The notes under the pieces: generated by a model
What the model saw: the letters and a program-made list of their open reading frames with translations, nothing else
Databases searched by the model: none
Told to the model about the DNA's origin: nothing
Assembly: GCA_027452025.1 (NCBI GenBank)
Contig: DAIDHI010000065.1
Span: forward strand, 1-64,000
From: Elusimicrobiota bacterium
Lineage (GTDB): Bacteria; Elusimicrobiota; Elusimicrobia; UBA1565; UBA9628
Reading direction: 5' to 3'
Length of the DNA: 64,000 nt
In this document: positions 41,137 through 48,606 of the stretch, piece after piece
How positions within the stretch are numbered: position 1 is the stretch's first letter
Layout: the number at the start of each line of letters is the position of its first letter
Program-made: the position numbers and the translations under genes

Positions 41137-44094
41137 TCAGCTTTTGCTATTGGCGAAGCGGGCCTGGGCTTCGTCGATGAGCTTCTTGTACTCTTTGACC
41201 AGCGCGGGGTCGTTGTTGAGGTAGCTGGCGATCTTGTACTCGGCCGTCGCGTCGCCGTAGCTGCGCATGTTGGCGAAGGTCGCGGCGCGGTTTCGATAGA
41301 AGCGGTCGGCGCTGGGCTGCAGAGCGATGGCCCGGCTGAAGTCCTCCAAGGCCATCGGATAGTTGCGCAAGGCGAAATAGCCCAGGCCCGCGGCGTTGTA
41401 GGCGTCGGCGCTGCCCGGGGCGAACTTCACCGCGAGCAGGTAATCGTCGAGGGCTTTCGCGAAGTCCTTTTGGAAATAGCGGACGTTGCCCGCCCGGATG
41501 TAGGCTTGGGCGTCGTGCGCATCGAGCTTGAGCGCCTTGTCGCACTCCGCGAGCGCCCCCTTGTAGTCGCCCTTGGCGGTCAGGATGCGCGCCAGGCGCG
41601 TGTGATAGGACGGCTCCTGCGCTTTGAGCTCTATGGCCTTGAGCAGGTCCTGCTGCGCGGCGTCGAGAGCGTCTTGCTCGAGCAGGGCCATGCCCCGGGC
41701 CGCGTAGGCGTCGGCGTTGTTGCCGTCGAGCTCCAGGGCCTTGGTGTACTCGCTGACCGCCTTGTCGTAGCGCTGCGAGTTGTCCATGCTGTCGCCCCGG
41801 ATCATATAGAGGTAGGGCTGATCGGAGTCCTTATCGGTGATCTTGTCGAGGTCGCCGATGGCGTTATAAAAGTCGTCGAGGTCGTCTCGCGCGGGCGCGA
41901 AGCCCGCTCGCGTCGAGTGGGCCGAGGGATCGATCTGCATGGCCTGCAGATAGTCGTTGTGGGCGTCGCGATACTGCCGCGTGGCCGTATGGATGATGGC
42001 CTGCGCCAAAAACGCGTCGGCGCTGCGCACTCCGAGCGCGGAGACGGTGGCGAAGTCGTCGAGCGCTCGGTCCGCCTCGTGGGTCGCGAGGCGGCAGAGG
42101 CCCCGCTGCAGGTAGGCGGGCGCGTAGTAGGCGTCGAGCTCGATGGCCCGGTTGCAGTCGGTCACGGCCCAGGCCGCGTCGTTGTCGAGGCGCCGCGCCT
42201 GGCAAAGATAGGTGAAGGCCTCCTTGGAGTGGCGGTCGAGCTCCGTCGCCTTGGTCAGATCCTGCAGGGCGTAGCGCAGGTTGCCCAAGGCGCCGTACGC
42301 GCGCCCGCGATGGATGAGCGCGGAGACGTTCTGCGGGTCGAGCAGCAGCGCCTGGTCGAGGTCGCGCACGGCCTGCTCGTATTCGTGGGTGCGCAGCCGC
42401 ATGGCGCCGAGCGTGTCGAAGGCCATGCTGTACTTCGGGTCCTTCTCGAGGGCCGTTTGGACGTCCTGCAGCGCCGCCGCGTGGTCTCCGAGCTGGGAGT
42501 AGGCGTCGGCTCTCGCCGCCAGAATCCGCGAGGGCGGCCCTTTGAGCGCGAGAGCCCTATTGAAGGCGTCGAGGGCTCCCGGGAAGTCGCGCGACTTGAG
42601 GCGCAGCATCCCCAGGTTGAAGACGTAGGTGGGGTCCTGCGGACGCAGGTCGATGGCTTTCTGAATATCGGCGAAGGCCTTGTCCAGGTCGTTGAGCGCG
42701 TTGGCGTAGAGGGCTCCGCGCGCGTTGTAGGCCTCGGCGTCTCGCGGGTCGGCGTCCAGGGCCACTTGGAGGTCCTGCAAAGCGAGCTTGGGCTTGCCGA
42801 CGCGCGCGTAATAGTCCGCCCGCGCCACGAGCACGGCCGAGTCGCGGGGCGAGAGCTTGACGGCCTCATTGAGGTCGGCGAAGGCCCGGTCGTCCTGGCC
42901 CAGGCGCAGCTCGAGCGTCCCGCGCGCGGCCCAGGCGTCGGCGCGGGCCGGCGCCTTGGCGACGGCCTCGGAAAGATACGTCAGAGCCCGCTTGTCGTCC
43001 TTGAGGGCCTGCCACGCCCGCGCCGAGCGCAGCAGGGCGTCGACCGCCGGGGCGGCCAGCTCTCCGGGCTTGGACTGTCGGCCGCCGGATAGGTCGTAGG
43101 CCCGGTGGTAGGCCTCCAAGGCCTCGCGCCAGAGCTGGAAGTCGGACAGGCGGTCGCCGATGCGCACGGCAAATCGAGGATCGAGCGCGACAGCGCGCTC
43201 CGCCTTGCGGTAGTCTTCGAGGGCGTCGTCGCGCTTGCCCAGGCGGAGCTCCGCTTCGGCTCGGTTGAAGTAAGGCGCGTAGTCGTAGGCGGCGACGCGC
43301 ACGGCCTCGCTGAAGTCGGAGAAGGCCGCCTCGTCGACGCCCTGCGACAGCCGCAGGGCCGCGCGCCCGAGATAGGCGAATGAGTATTGCGCGTTGACCT
43401 CCAAGGCTTTGTTGTAAGCCTCCAAGGCCCGCTTGGCGTCCCCCTTCTGGGCGAGGACGGCGCCGACCAGGCCGTAGGCCGGATAGAAGCCCTGGTTGAG
43501 GCGCAGCGCGTTGGTCAGATCCGTGATCGCCGCGTCGTAGCGGCCGAACTGATAGAGCGTCTCGGCGCGGTCATAATAGTAGACGGGAAGATGGCAGTCC
43601 GGCCTCTTGAGCAGCTGGTCGAAGTCCTCCAGCGCGTTTTGGAATTGGCCGCGGGCGCGAAAGACCCGGGCCCGGCCCGCCAGAGCCTCGGAGGAGCCCG
43701 CGTCCATGCGCAGGGCCGCGTCGAAAGCGGGAAAAGCCTCCTCGGTGCGGCCGCTCAGCAGCAAGGCGTTGCCGAGCGCGATGAGCTCGGCTTCGCTCGG
43801 CGACGACTTGTCCTCCAGCCGGTCGATCACCCTTTGCGCGTCCTTGCGCATTTCGGGCGCGTCGCCGAGGACGTTCCAAAGCCGGGCGCGCAGCGCCAGG
43901 GCCGTCATCAGCGAGGCGTCGTCGGTGACGGCGTCGGAGACCTCGGCCATGGCGCGCTTGAAGTTGCCCTGAAGATAGAAGTCGGCCGCGCGGTCGTAGG
44001 TTTCCCGGCTCCGGGCTACGTCCCCGGCCATCGGCGGCATGGCGCAGGCTGCGGCTAGCGCGAGCAGGGCGCAGAGTTCGAGGGGTCTTCGCAT
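41137..44094 (-). CDS. Giant TPR lipoprotein, 985 aa
   Basis: The N-terminus MRRPLELCALLALAAACAMPP has a lipobox (LAAAC), so the protein is probably a lipoprotein. Almost all the rest is TPR units, roughly 25, each with the W/L-G-Y-A-F-A-P spacing (for example AYGLVGAVLAQKGDAKRALEAYNKALEVN, ADAYAARGMALLEQDALDAA). It ends with KKLIDEAQARFANSKS. It is a single gene that ends just before metF. A scaffold for an envelope complex is the likeliest role. TATATT lies 6 nt before the ATG. Confidence 0.85.
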   Translation of the reverse strand: MRRPLELCALLALAAACAMPPMAGDVARSRETYDRAADFYLQGNFKRAMAEVSDAVTDDASLMTALALRARLWNVLGDAPEMRKDAQRVIDRLEDKSSPSEAELIALGNALLLSGRTEEAFPAFDAALRMDAGSSEALAGRARVFRARGQFQNALEDFDQLLKRPDCHLPVYYYDRAETLYQFGRYDAAITDLTNALRLNQGFYPAYGLVGAVLAQKGDAKRALEAYNKALEVNAQYSFAYLGRAALRLSQGVDEAAFSDFSEAVRVAAYDYAPYFNRAEAELRLGKRDDALEDYRKAERAVALDPRFAVRIGDRLSDFQLWREALEAYHRAYDLSGGRQSKPGELAAPAVDALLRSARAWQALKDDKRALTYLSEAVAKAPARADAWAARGTLELRLGQDDRAFADLNEAVKLSPRDSAVLVARADYYARVGKPKLALQDLQVALDADPRDAEAYNARGALYANALNDLDKAFADIQKAIDLRPQDPTYVFNLGMLRLKSRDFPGALDAFNRALALKGPPSRILAARADAYSQLGDHAAALQDVQTALEKDPKYSMAFDTLGAMRLRTHEYEQAVRDLDQALLLDPQNVSALIHRGRAYGALGNLRYALQDLTKATELDRHSKEAFTYLCQARRLDNDAAWAVTDCNRAIELDAYYAPAYLQRGLCRLATHEADRALDDFATVSALGVRSADAFLAQAIIHTATRQYRDAHNDYLQAMQIDPSAHSTRAGFAPARDDLDDFYNAIGDLDKITDKDSDQPYLYMIRGDSMDNSQRYDKAVSEYTKALELDGNNADAYAARGMALLEQDALDAAQQDLLKAIELKAQEPSYHTRLARILTAKGDYKGALAECDKALKLDAHDAQAYIRAGNVRYFQKDFAKALDDYLLAVKFAPGSADAYNAAGLGYFALRNYPMALEDFSRAIALQPSADRFYRNRAATFANMRSYGDATAEYKIASYLNNDPALVKEYKKLIDEAQARFANSKS

Positions 44095-44100
44095 CTGCGC

Positions 44101-44106
44101 AATATA
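44101..44106 (-). promoter_or_regulatory. TATATT -10 box 6 nt before giant TPR gene
   Basis: The hexamer precedes the ATG at 44094 by 6 nt. The 92-bp divergent region also holds the promoter of the glycosyltransferase gene. Confidence 0.55.
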
Positions 44107-44171
44107 TAGGAAGGAATTGTTAAATTTTCAAGTCGCGCGGCGCGGCGTGGCGGGCGAGCGCGCAAAATGAC

Positions 44172-44177
44172 TATAAT
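44172..44177 (+). promoter_or_regulatory. TATAAT -10 box 9 nt before glycosyltransferase TTG
   Basis: A perfect TATAAT lies 9 nt before the TTG at 44187, in the same divergent region as the TPR gene promoter. It supports the TTG start. Confidence 0.6.
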
Positions 44178-44186
44178 CCGGTCGCC

Positions 44187-44900
44187 TTGAAGACCCTGGT
44201 CTGCGTCGCCGCCTACAACGAGGGCGTCAAGCTCGAGACGACGCTGTCGCGCTTTCCCAAGGACCGGCCCTACGACGTGTTGATCGTCGACGACGGCTCG
44301 ACCGACGACACGGCCGAGCGCCTCAAGCGCTTCCCCGACATGACCGTCCTGCGCCACGAGCGCAACCTCGGCGTCGGCGCCGCCCAGCGCGACGCCTTCC
44401 GCTACGTGCTCGAGCGCGGCTACGACGTCATCGCGTTCGTCGCGGCCAACAACAAGGACGATCCCGCGCTCATCCCGCGGCTGCTGGCGCCGATCTCCGA
44501 GGAAGGCTGCGATTTCGTGCAGGGCTCGCGCTACCTCGACGGCGGCTCCCACGCCAAGATGCCGCTCTACCGGGTTTTCGGCACCCGCTACGTCCACCCC
44601 TTCTTGTTCTTTCTGGCCAGCGGGCGCTGGGTGTCGGACACGACCAACGGGTTTCGCGCCATCCGCGCAAGCCTTTTGCGCGACCCGCGCATCGACCTCG
44701 AGCAAGCCTGGCTCGACCAATACGAGCTCGAGCCGTATCTGTTCTGCAAGGCGGTGCGCCTCGGCTACCGGGTCAAGGAAGTGCCCGTGACCAAGATCTA
44801 TCCGCCCAAGGCCCTGGGCTACACCAAGATCAAGCCGATCACGGGCTGGTGGAGCATCATGCGGCCCCTGGTGCTGATGGCCTTGCGCTTGAAGGGCTAG
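44187..44900 (+). CDS. Family 2 glycosyltransferase (DPM1-like)
   Basis: The protein is 237 aa from TTG 44187. GT-A motifs are VAAYNEGVKLETTL, LIVDDGSTDDTAERL, FVAANNKDDPALI in the DxD region (NNKDDP replaces the common DADLQDDP), GSRYLDGGS, and TNGFRAIRASLL. It likely moves a sugar from a nucleotide donor to a polyprenyl phosphate or glycan. The predicted sequence has no membrane helix at the C-terminus. Its stop overlaps the convergent aldo/keto reductase stop by 4 nt. Confidence 0.87.
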   Translation: MKTLVCVAAYNEGVKLETTLSRFPKDRPYDVLIVDDGSTDDTAERLKRFPDMTVLRHERNLGVGAAQRDAFRYVLERGYDVIAFVAANNKDDPALIPRLLAPISEEGCDFVQGSRYLDGGSHAKMPLYRVFGTRYVHPFLFFLASGRWVSDTTNGFRAIRASLLRDPRIDLEQAWLDQYELEPYLFCKAVRLGYRVKEVPVTKIYPPKALGYTKIKPITGWWSIMRPLVLMALRLKG

Positions 44901-45907
44901 TTGTAGAAGTTGCGCACCCAGCGGTGCTGGGCGATCCTGGCCAGCTCCCCGGCGTCGTAGTAGCGGCCGTCGGCCGCCCGGACGTTTTGTTGGACGTGCG
45001 TGACCTTGCGCATGCCCGGGATCACGGTGGAGACGGCGTCGAAGCTCAGGCAGAACTTGAGCGCGGCGATCGGCAGGGTGGCCGCCTTGGGACCGAGCGC
45101 GACTTTCTCGAGCTGCGCGACGCGGGCGCAGGTCTGAGCCAGGCGCTCGCCGCCGAAATAGTGGCTGCGAAAGTCCTCCGGCTCGAAGCGGGTGTCCGGC
45201 CGCAGGGATCCCGTCAGTCCCCCCTCGTCGAACGGGCAACGCACGACGACGGCCACGCCCTTTTCCTTGCACAGCGGAAACAGGCGGTCGACCGCGCGCT
45301 GATCGAAGAGGTTGAAAAGCACTTGAATCTGGTCGACGAAGCCCGAGCGCACGAGCTCCAAGGCCGTGTTGGGGTCGTCGTCGCCGATCGACGCGCCGAG
45401 GAAGCGCACCTTTCCCTCCTTTTTGAGATCCTCGAAGGTGCGCACGACCTCCGGCCAAAGCGGGTCCTTGAGCCAGGCGTCGGTCCAAACGTGGAACTGG
45501 TAGAGCTCGAGGCGCTCGGCCGAGAGGTTGCGCAGGGAGCGCTCCACGCAAAGCCGGATCCAGTCGGGCGGAAACGCGAGGGACAGAGCGGTGCTCGCGC
45601 GCGCGGGCCACTCCATGTTGCGCGGCGGGATCTTCGTCGACACCGTCAAGCGGCGCCCCACCTCCTTGAAAAGGCGCGCGATGAGGCGCTCGGAGTGCCC
45701 GTGGCCGTAGGCGAAAGCGGTGTCGTAATAGTCGATGCCGGCGTCGTAGGCGGCATGCAGCGCGCGCATCGACTCGGTGTCGTCGGTGCGCCCCCACATG
45801 GACTTGCCGATGCCCCAGCCGCCGAAGCCGATCTCGGAGACCAGGATGCCGGTGCGTCCCAGGGGCCGGCGCGGCAGCGCGGCGCGGCTCTGCGCGGGTT
45901 GGGCCAT
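44897..45907 (-). CDS. Aldo/keto reductase
   Basis: The 336-residue TIM-barrel NADPH enzyme has RTGILVSEIGFGGWGIG at the N-terminus. The catalytic Asp and Tyr are in IDYYDTAFAYGHGHSE, the Lys is in TVSTKIPP, and the His is in YQFHVWTD. The sequence CLSFDAVSTVIPGMRKVTHVQQN matches the cofactor-binding end of the family. The physiological substrate is unknown. TATAGT lies 7 nt before the ATG. Confidence 0.92.
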   Translation of the reverse strand: MAQPAQSRAALPRRPLGRTGILVSEIGFGGWGIGKSMWGRTDDTESMRALHAAYDAGIDYYDTAFAYGHGHSERLIARLFKEVGRRLTVSTKIPPRNMEWPARASTALSLAFPPDWIRLCVERSLRNLSAERLELYQFHVWTDAWLKDPLWPEVVRTFEDLKKEGKVRFLGASIGDDDPNTALELVRSGFVDQIQVLFNLFDQRAVDRLFPLCKEKGVAVVVRCPFDEGGLTGSLRPDTRFEPEDFRSHYFGGERLAQTCARVAQLEKVALGPKAATLPIAALKFCLSFDAVSTVIPGMRKVTHVQQNVRAADGRYYDAGELARIAQHRWVRNFYN

Positions 45908-45914
45908 CGTCGGT

Positions 45915-45920
45915 ACTATA
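45915..45920 (-). promoter_or_regulatory. TATAGT -10 box 7 nt before aldo/keto reductase
   Basis: The hexamer lies 7 nt before the ATG at 45907, in the 34-bp gap after the clpS stop. Confidence 0.55.
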
Positions 45921-45941
45921 ACAAGATTGCCGAGGCCGCGC

Positions 45942-46226
45942 CTACTGCGAGACCTTGACGATCAGGCCGATATCCTCGAGGACCATCGCCACGGCCTCGC
46001 AGCGCTCCCGCGGGCCTCGGTAGACGACGGCCGAGCCTTTCGTGTGGACTTCCATCGAATATTTTCGCGCCTGCGAAAGCGTGCAGCGTATGGCCTTGAT
46101 GAGCTGGCGCTCCACCTCGTCGAAGGTATGGCACTCGCAGTTGAACAGGATGGTCTTCCAGCCCGAAGTCTGGCCGGTGTCCGCCTCTTCGGTCTCCGAG
46201 GCCGCGGGAGCCGGGCCGGCCGCCAT
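45942..46226 (-). CDS. clpS: ClpS-like Clp protease adaptor, altered N-degron pocket
   Basis: The 94-residue protein has an N-terminal acidic tail of about 22 residues, then a ClpS core: TILFNCECHTFDEVERQLIKA, CTLSQARKYSMEVHTKGSAVVY, RERCEAVAMVLEDIGLIVKV. ClpS hands N-end-rule substrates to ClpAP. The His of the specificity pocket is kept (EVHTKG). The usual NDD near the start of the pocket reads NCE, changing both Asp residues and adding a CxC pair. It lies 10 nt after a 113-aa gene of unknown function in the same operon; clpA is not in the window. Confidence 0.82.
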   Translation of the reverse strand: MAAGPAPAASETEEADTGQTSGWKTILFNCECHTFDEVERQLIKAIRCTLSQARKYSMEVHTKGSAVVYRGPRERCEAVAMVLEDIGLIVKVSQ

Positions 46227-46236
46227 CAGAGCCGCC

Positions 46237-46578
46237 TCACAGCCCGAGCCACTGGAAGACCTTCCATTTCTCGACGGCGTCGAGGCGCCCTTCGCCGTCG
46301 CGCTTGAGGCGGAAGCGCCGCCGCAGCGCCCGAAAGTCGCTGCGAAGCGCCCGCTGCTCGGGGCCCAGCAGCCCCACGCGGTTTTGGCGGAACATGAAGT
46401 CGATGAAGGCCATGGCGTCCGCGATGGCCGGCGCCTGCCCGCCGCTGCGATTTTCCTGGGCATAGGCCAGGAAGAGCGCGCGGTAGCGGGTGCCCAGGAA
46501 GCGCACGCTCTTGGGCATAAAGCGCGCCGCTTGCCACAGCCGCTCGACTTGGGCCGACTGCTCCTTGTCCAGCGTCAC
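46237..46578 (-). CDS. Hypothetical protein, clpS operon partner
   Basis: The protein is 113 aa from GTG 46578. It looks soluble and helical, rich in Arg, Phe and Trp (VERLWQAARFMPKSVRFLGTRYRALFLAYAQE, FIDFMFRQNRVGLLGPEQ). It ends with VEKWKVFQWLGL. I recognise no family. It shares an operon with clpS and is preceded by TAACCT with a 6-nt gap. It might be a substrate, partner or unrelated gene. Confidence 0.65.
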   Translation of the reverse strand: MTLDKEQSAQVERLWQAARFMPKSVRFLGTRYRALFLAYAQENRSGGQAPAIADAMAFIDFMFRQNRVGLLGPEQRALRSDFRALRRRFRLKRDGEGRLDAVEKWKVFQWLGL

Positions 46579-46584
46579 GGTGCA

Positions 46585-46590
46585 AGGTTA
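46585..46590 (-). promoter_or_regulatory. TAACCT -10 box 6 nt before clpS operon
   Basis: The hexamer lies 6 nt before the GTG at 46578. It faces away from the dinG-like promoter 37 bp further on. Confidence 0.45.
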
Positions 46591-46627
46591 GCAGTCCGCC
46601 GCCGGAGCGTCAAGGCGGCCGATTGGC

Positions 46628-46633
46628 TATAAT
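46628..46633 (+). promoter_or_regulatory. TATAAT -10 box 8 nt before helicase GTG
   Basis: A perfect TATAAT lies 8 nt before the GTG at 46642. Together with the opposite box it packs two divergent promoters into 63 bp. Confidence 0.6.
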
Positions 46634-46641
46634 CTCAGGCG

Positions 46642-48606
46642 GTGGCCGCGCCTACCGACGTCGATTTGCTGCTCGCCCCAGGGGGCGCGCTCTCGGTCGA
46701 GGACCCGGGGTTCGAGGACCGCCCGGGGCAGCGCGCGATGGCTCGGGCCGTTTCCGAGGCGCTGGAGGGCGGCGGCTGCTTGGTCGCCGAAGCCGGCACG
46801 GGCGTCGGCAAGTCCCTGGCCTACCTTCTGCCGGGAGCTCTCTGGGCCCTGCGTCACGGGCGCCGCCTGCTCGTCTCCACGCACACGCGAGCGCTCCAGG
46901 AGCAGATCGTCGACAAGGACCTCCCTCTGGCCGCCGCCGCCTTGACGCGCCTGGGCCTGACGCTTCGCTTCGCCATGCTCCAGGGCGCCGAGAACTACCT
47001 GTGCGTCCAGCGCTTGGATCGCCTGGCGCGGGACGCTCCGGATCTTTTCGACGGCGCGCCTGCGCTGATCGATCGCCTCGCCCGCTGGGCCAGGACGTCG
47101 GAAACCGGGCACCGGTCGAAGATCCCGGAGCTCGTGCCGCAGGCGCTGTGGTCGCGTCTATGCCGGGATCCCGACCTGTGCCTGGGGCCCAACGGCCGGC
47201 TCTGGTCCTCCTGCCTGTATCGCAAGGACAAGGAGCGCGCCGAGCGAGCCCACGTGCTCGTCGTCAACCACGCGCTGCTGCTCTCGGGAGCGCGCCTGCC
47301 CTCCTACGACGCTTTGGTGGTCGACGAGGCGCATACCTTGGAGGACGCCGCCGCCTCGCATTTCGGCCTCGCCGTCTCCAAGTCCCGCCTCACCCGCTTG
47401 CTGGAGGATGCCCGCCCGCTTTCCCGGCGGCACCCGGAGCTGCTTTCGGCGCTCAAGCGCTGCGGCGAGGACGGAGCCCGGTTCTTCGACGCCGCCGCGC
47501 GCGCGCACGGTCTCGAGACGGGCCGGCGAGAGGAGTCCTCGTCCAGGCTTCTGGAGCCCTCGCTTTTGCCCGAGGAGCCGGCGGCTCTGCGAGAGCTCGA
47601 GGCGCTCTGTCTGCGCCTGATGGAGACCCGGGCGGCGGGCCCGGAGCCCTCCGCCGGCGAGGAAGAGGCGGCCTGGGCCGCGGACCTTCGGCTGCTGCAC
47701 CTGCGCGTGGCGGGCTTTCGAGGCGAGCTGTCTTCCATCGTCAACGGCGTCGACGAGGAGACGGCCCGCTGGATCGAGGCCGGCGCGGGCGTGGAGCTGA
47801 AGGCCTCCCCTCTGGAAGTCGGCGCTCGCCTGGCCGAGACGGTCTTTTCGCGGGGCATTCCGACGATCCTGACTTCGGCCACGCTTTCGGGCGGCGGCAC
47901 CCTCAAGGAGTTTCGCCGCCGCCTGGGCCTGGAGGACGCGCGGGAGCTGGCGGTGGCCTCGCCCTTCGATTACCGCGCGCAGGCGGGCCTGCTGATGCTC
48001 GGCGACGTGCCCGATCCCTCGGATGACCGCCGCTACGCCACGGCCGTGGCGGCGCGCTGCCTGCGCATCGTGCGGGCCGTGCCCGGCGGAGTCTTCATCC
48101 TGTTTTCCAGCTGGCGCAGCCTGCGCGCGGTGCACGCGCGGCTGAGGCGCCGCATCAAGGACCGGCCGCTGTGGGTTCAGGGCGAGGCGGGCAACGACGT
48201 TCTGCTCGAGCAGTTCTCGCGGGCGGGCAACGCCGTCTTGCTCGGAGTCGACACCTTCTGGCAGGGCATCGACGTGCCGGGCGAGGCCCTGTCCTGCGTG
48301 GTCTTGACCAAGCTGCCGTTTCCGAACTTCGCCTCGCCCGTCGAGGAGTCCCGCAGGCGCTGGTTCCAGTCCCTGGGGCGCGACTATTTCCGCGATCACA
48401 GCCTGCCGCGCGCCGTCATGAAGTTCCGGCAGGGCTTCGGCCGCCTCATCCGCACGGCCACCGACCGGGGAGCCGTCGTCGTCCTGGATTCGCGCATCCT
48501 CAAGCGAGGCTACGGCGCGGCGTTTCGCGAAGCGTTGCCGCCTTGCCGGCAGCTCGCCGACCTGGAGGCTCTAGGCGAGTTCTTTCAAGTCGGCCGCCGC
48601 GCCTAG
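46642..48606 (+). CDS. DinG/XPD-type superfamily 2 DNA helicase
   Basis: The protein is 654 aa from GTG 46642. The helicase motifs in order are Walker A (AEAGTGVGKSLAYLLPG), motif Ia (LLVSTHTRALQEQI), four Cys spaced over about 70 residues (NYLCVQR, RLCRDPDLCLG, SSCLYRK) that fit a 4Fe-4S cluster as in DinG/XPD, motif II (VVDEAHTLED), and motifs V and VI (GVDTFWQGIDVPGEAL, FRQGFGRLIRTATDRG). DinG-type enzymes unwind D-loops, R-loops or structured DNA. The last 36 bp overlap the RND gene end convergently. Confidence 0.9.
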   Translation: MAAPTDVDLLLAPGGALSVEDPGFEDRPGQRAMARAVSEALEGGGCLVAEAGTGVGKSLAYLLPGALWALRHGRRLLVSTHTRALQEQIVDKDLPLAAAALTRLGLTLRFAMLQGAENYLCVQRLDRLARDAPDLFDGAPALIDRLARWARTSETGHRSKIPELVPQALWSRLCRDPDLCLGPNGRLWSSCLYRKDKERAERAHVLVVNHALLLSGARLPSYDALVVDEAHTLEDAAASHFGLAVSKSRLTRLLEDARPLSRRHPELLSALKRCGEDGARFFDAAARAHGLETGRREESSSRLLEPSLLPEEPAALRELEALCLRLMETRAAGPEPSAGEEEAAWAADLRLLHLRVAGFRGELSSIVNGVDEETARWIEAGAGVELKASPLEVGARLAETVFSRGIPTILTSATLSGGGTLKEFRRRLGLEDARELAVASPFDYRAQAGLLMLGDVPDPSDDRRYATAVAARCLRIVRAVPGGVFILFSSWRSLRAVHARLRRRIKDRPLWVQGEAGNDVLLEQFSRAGNAVLLGVDTFWQGIDVPGEALSCVVLTKLPFPNFASPVEESRRRWFQSLGRDYFRDHSLPRAVMKFRQGFGRLIRTATDRGAVVVLDSRILKRGYGAAFREALPPCRQLADLEALGEFFQVGRRA

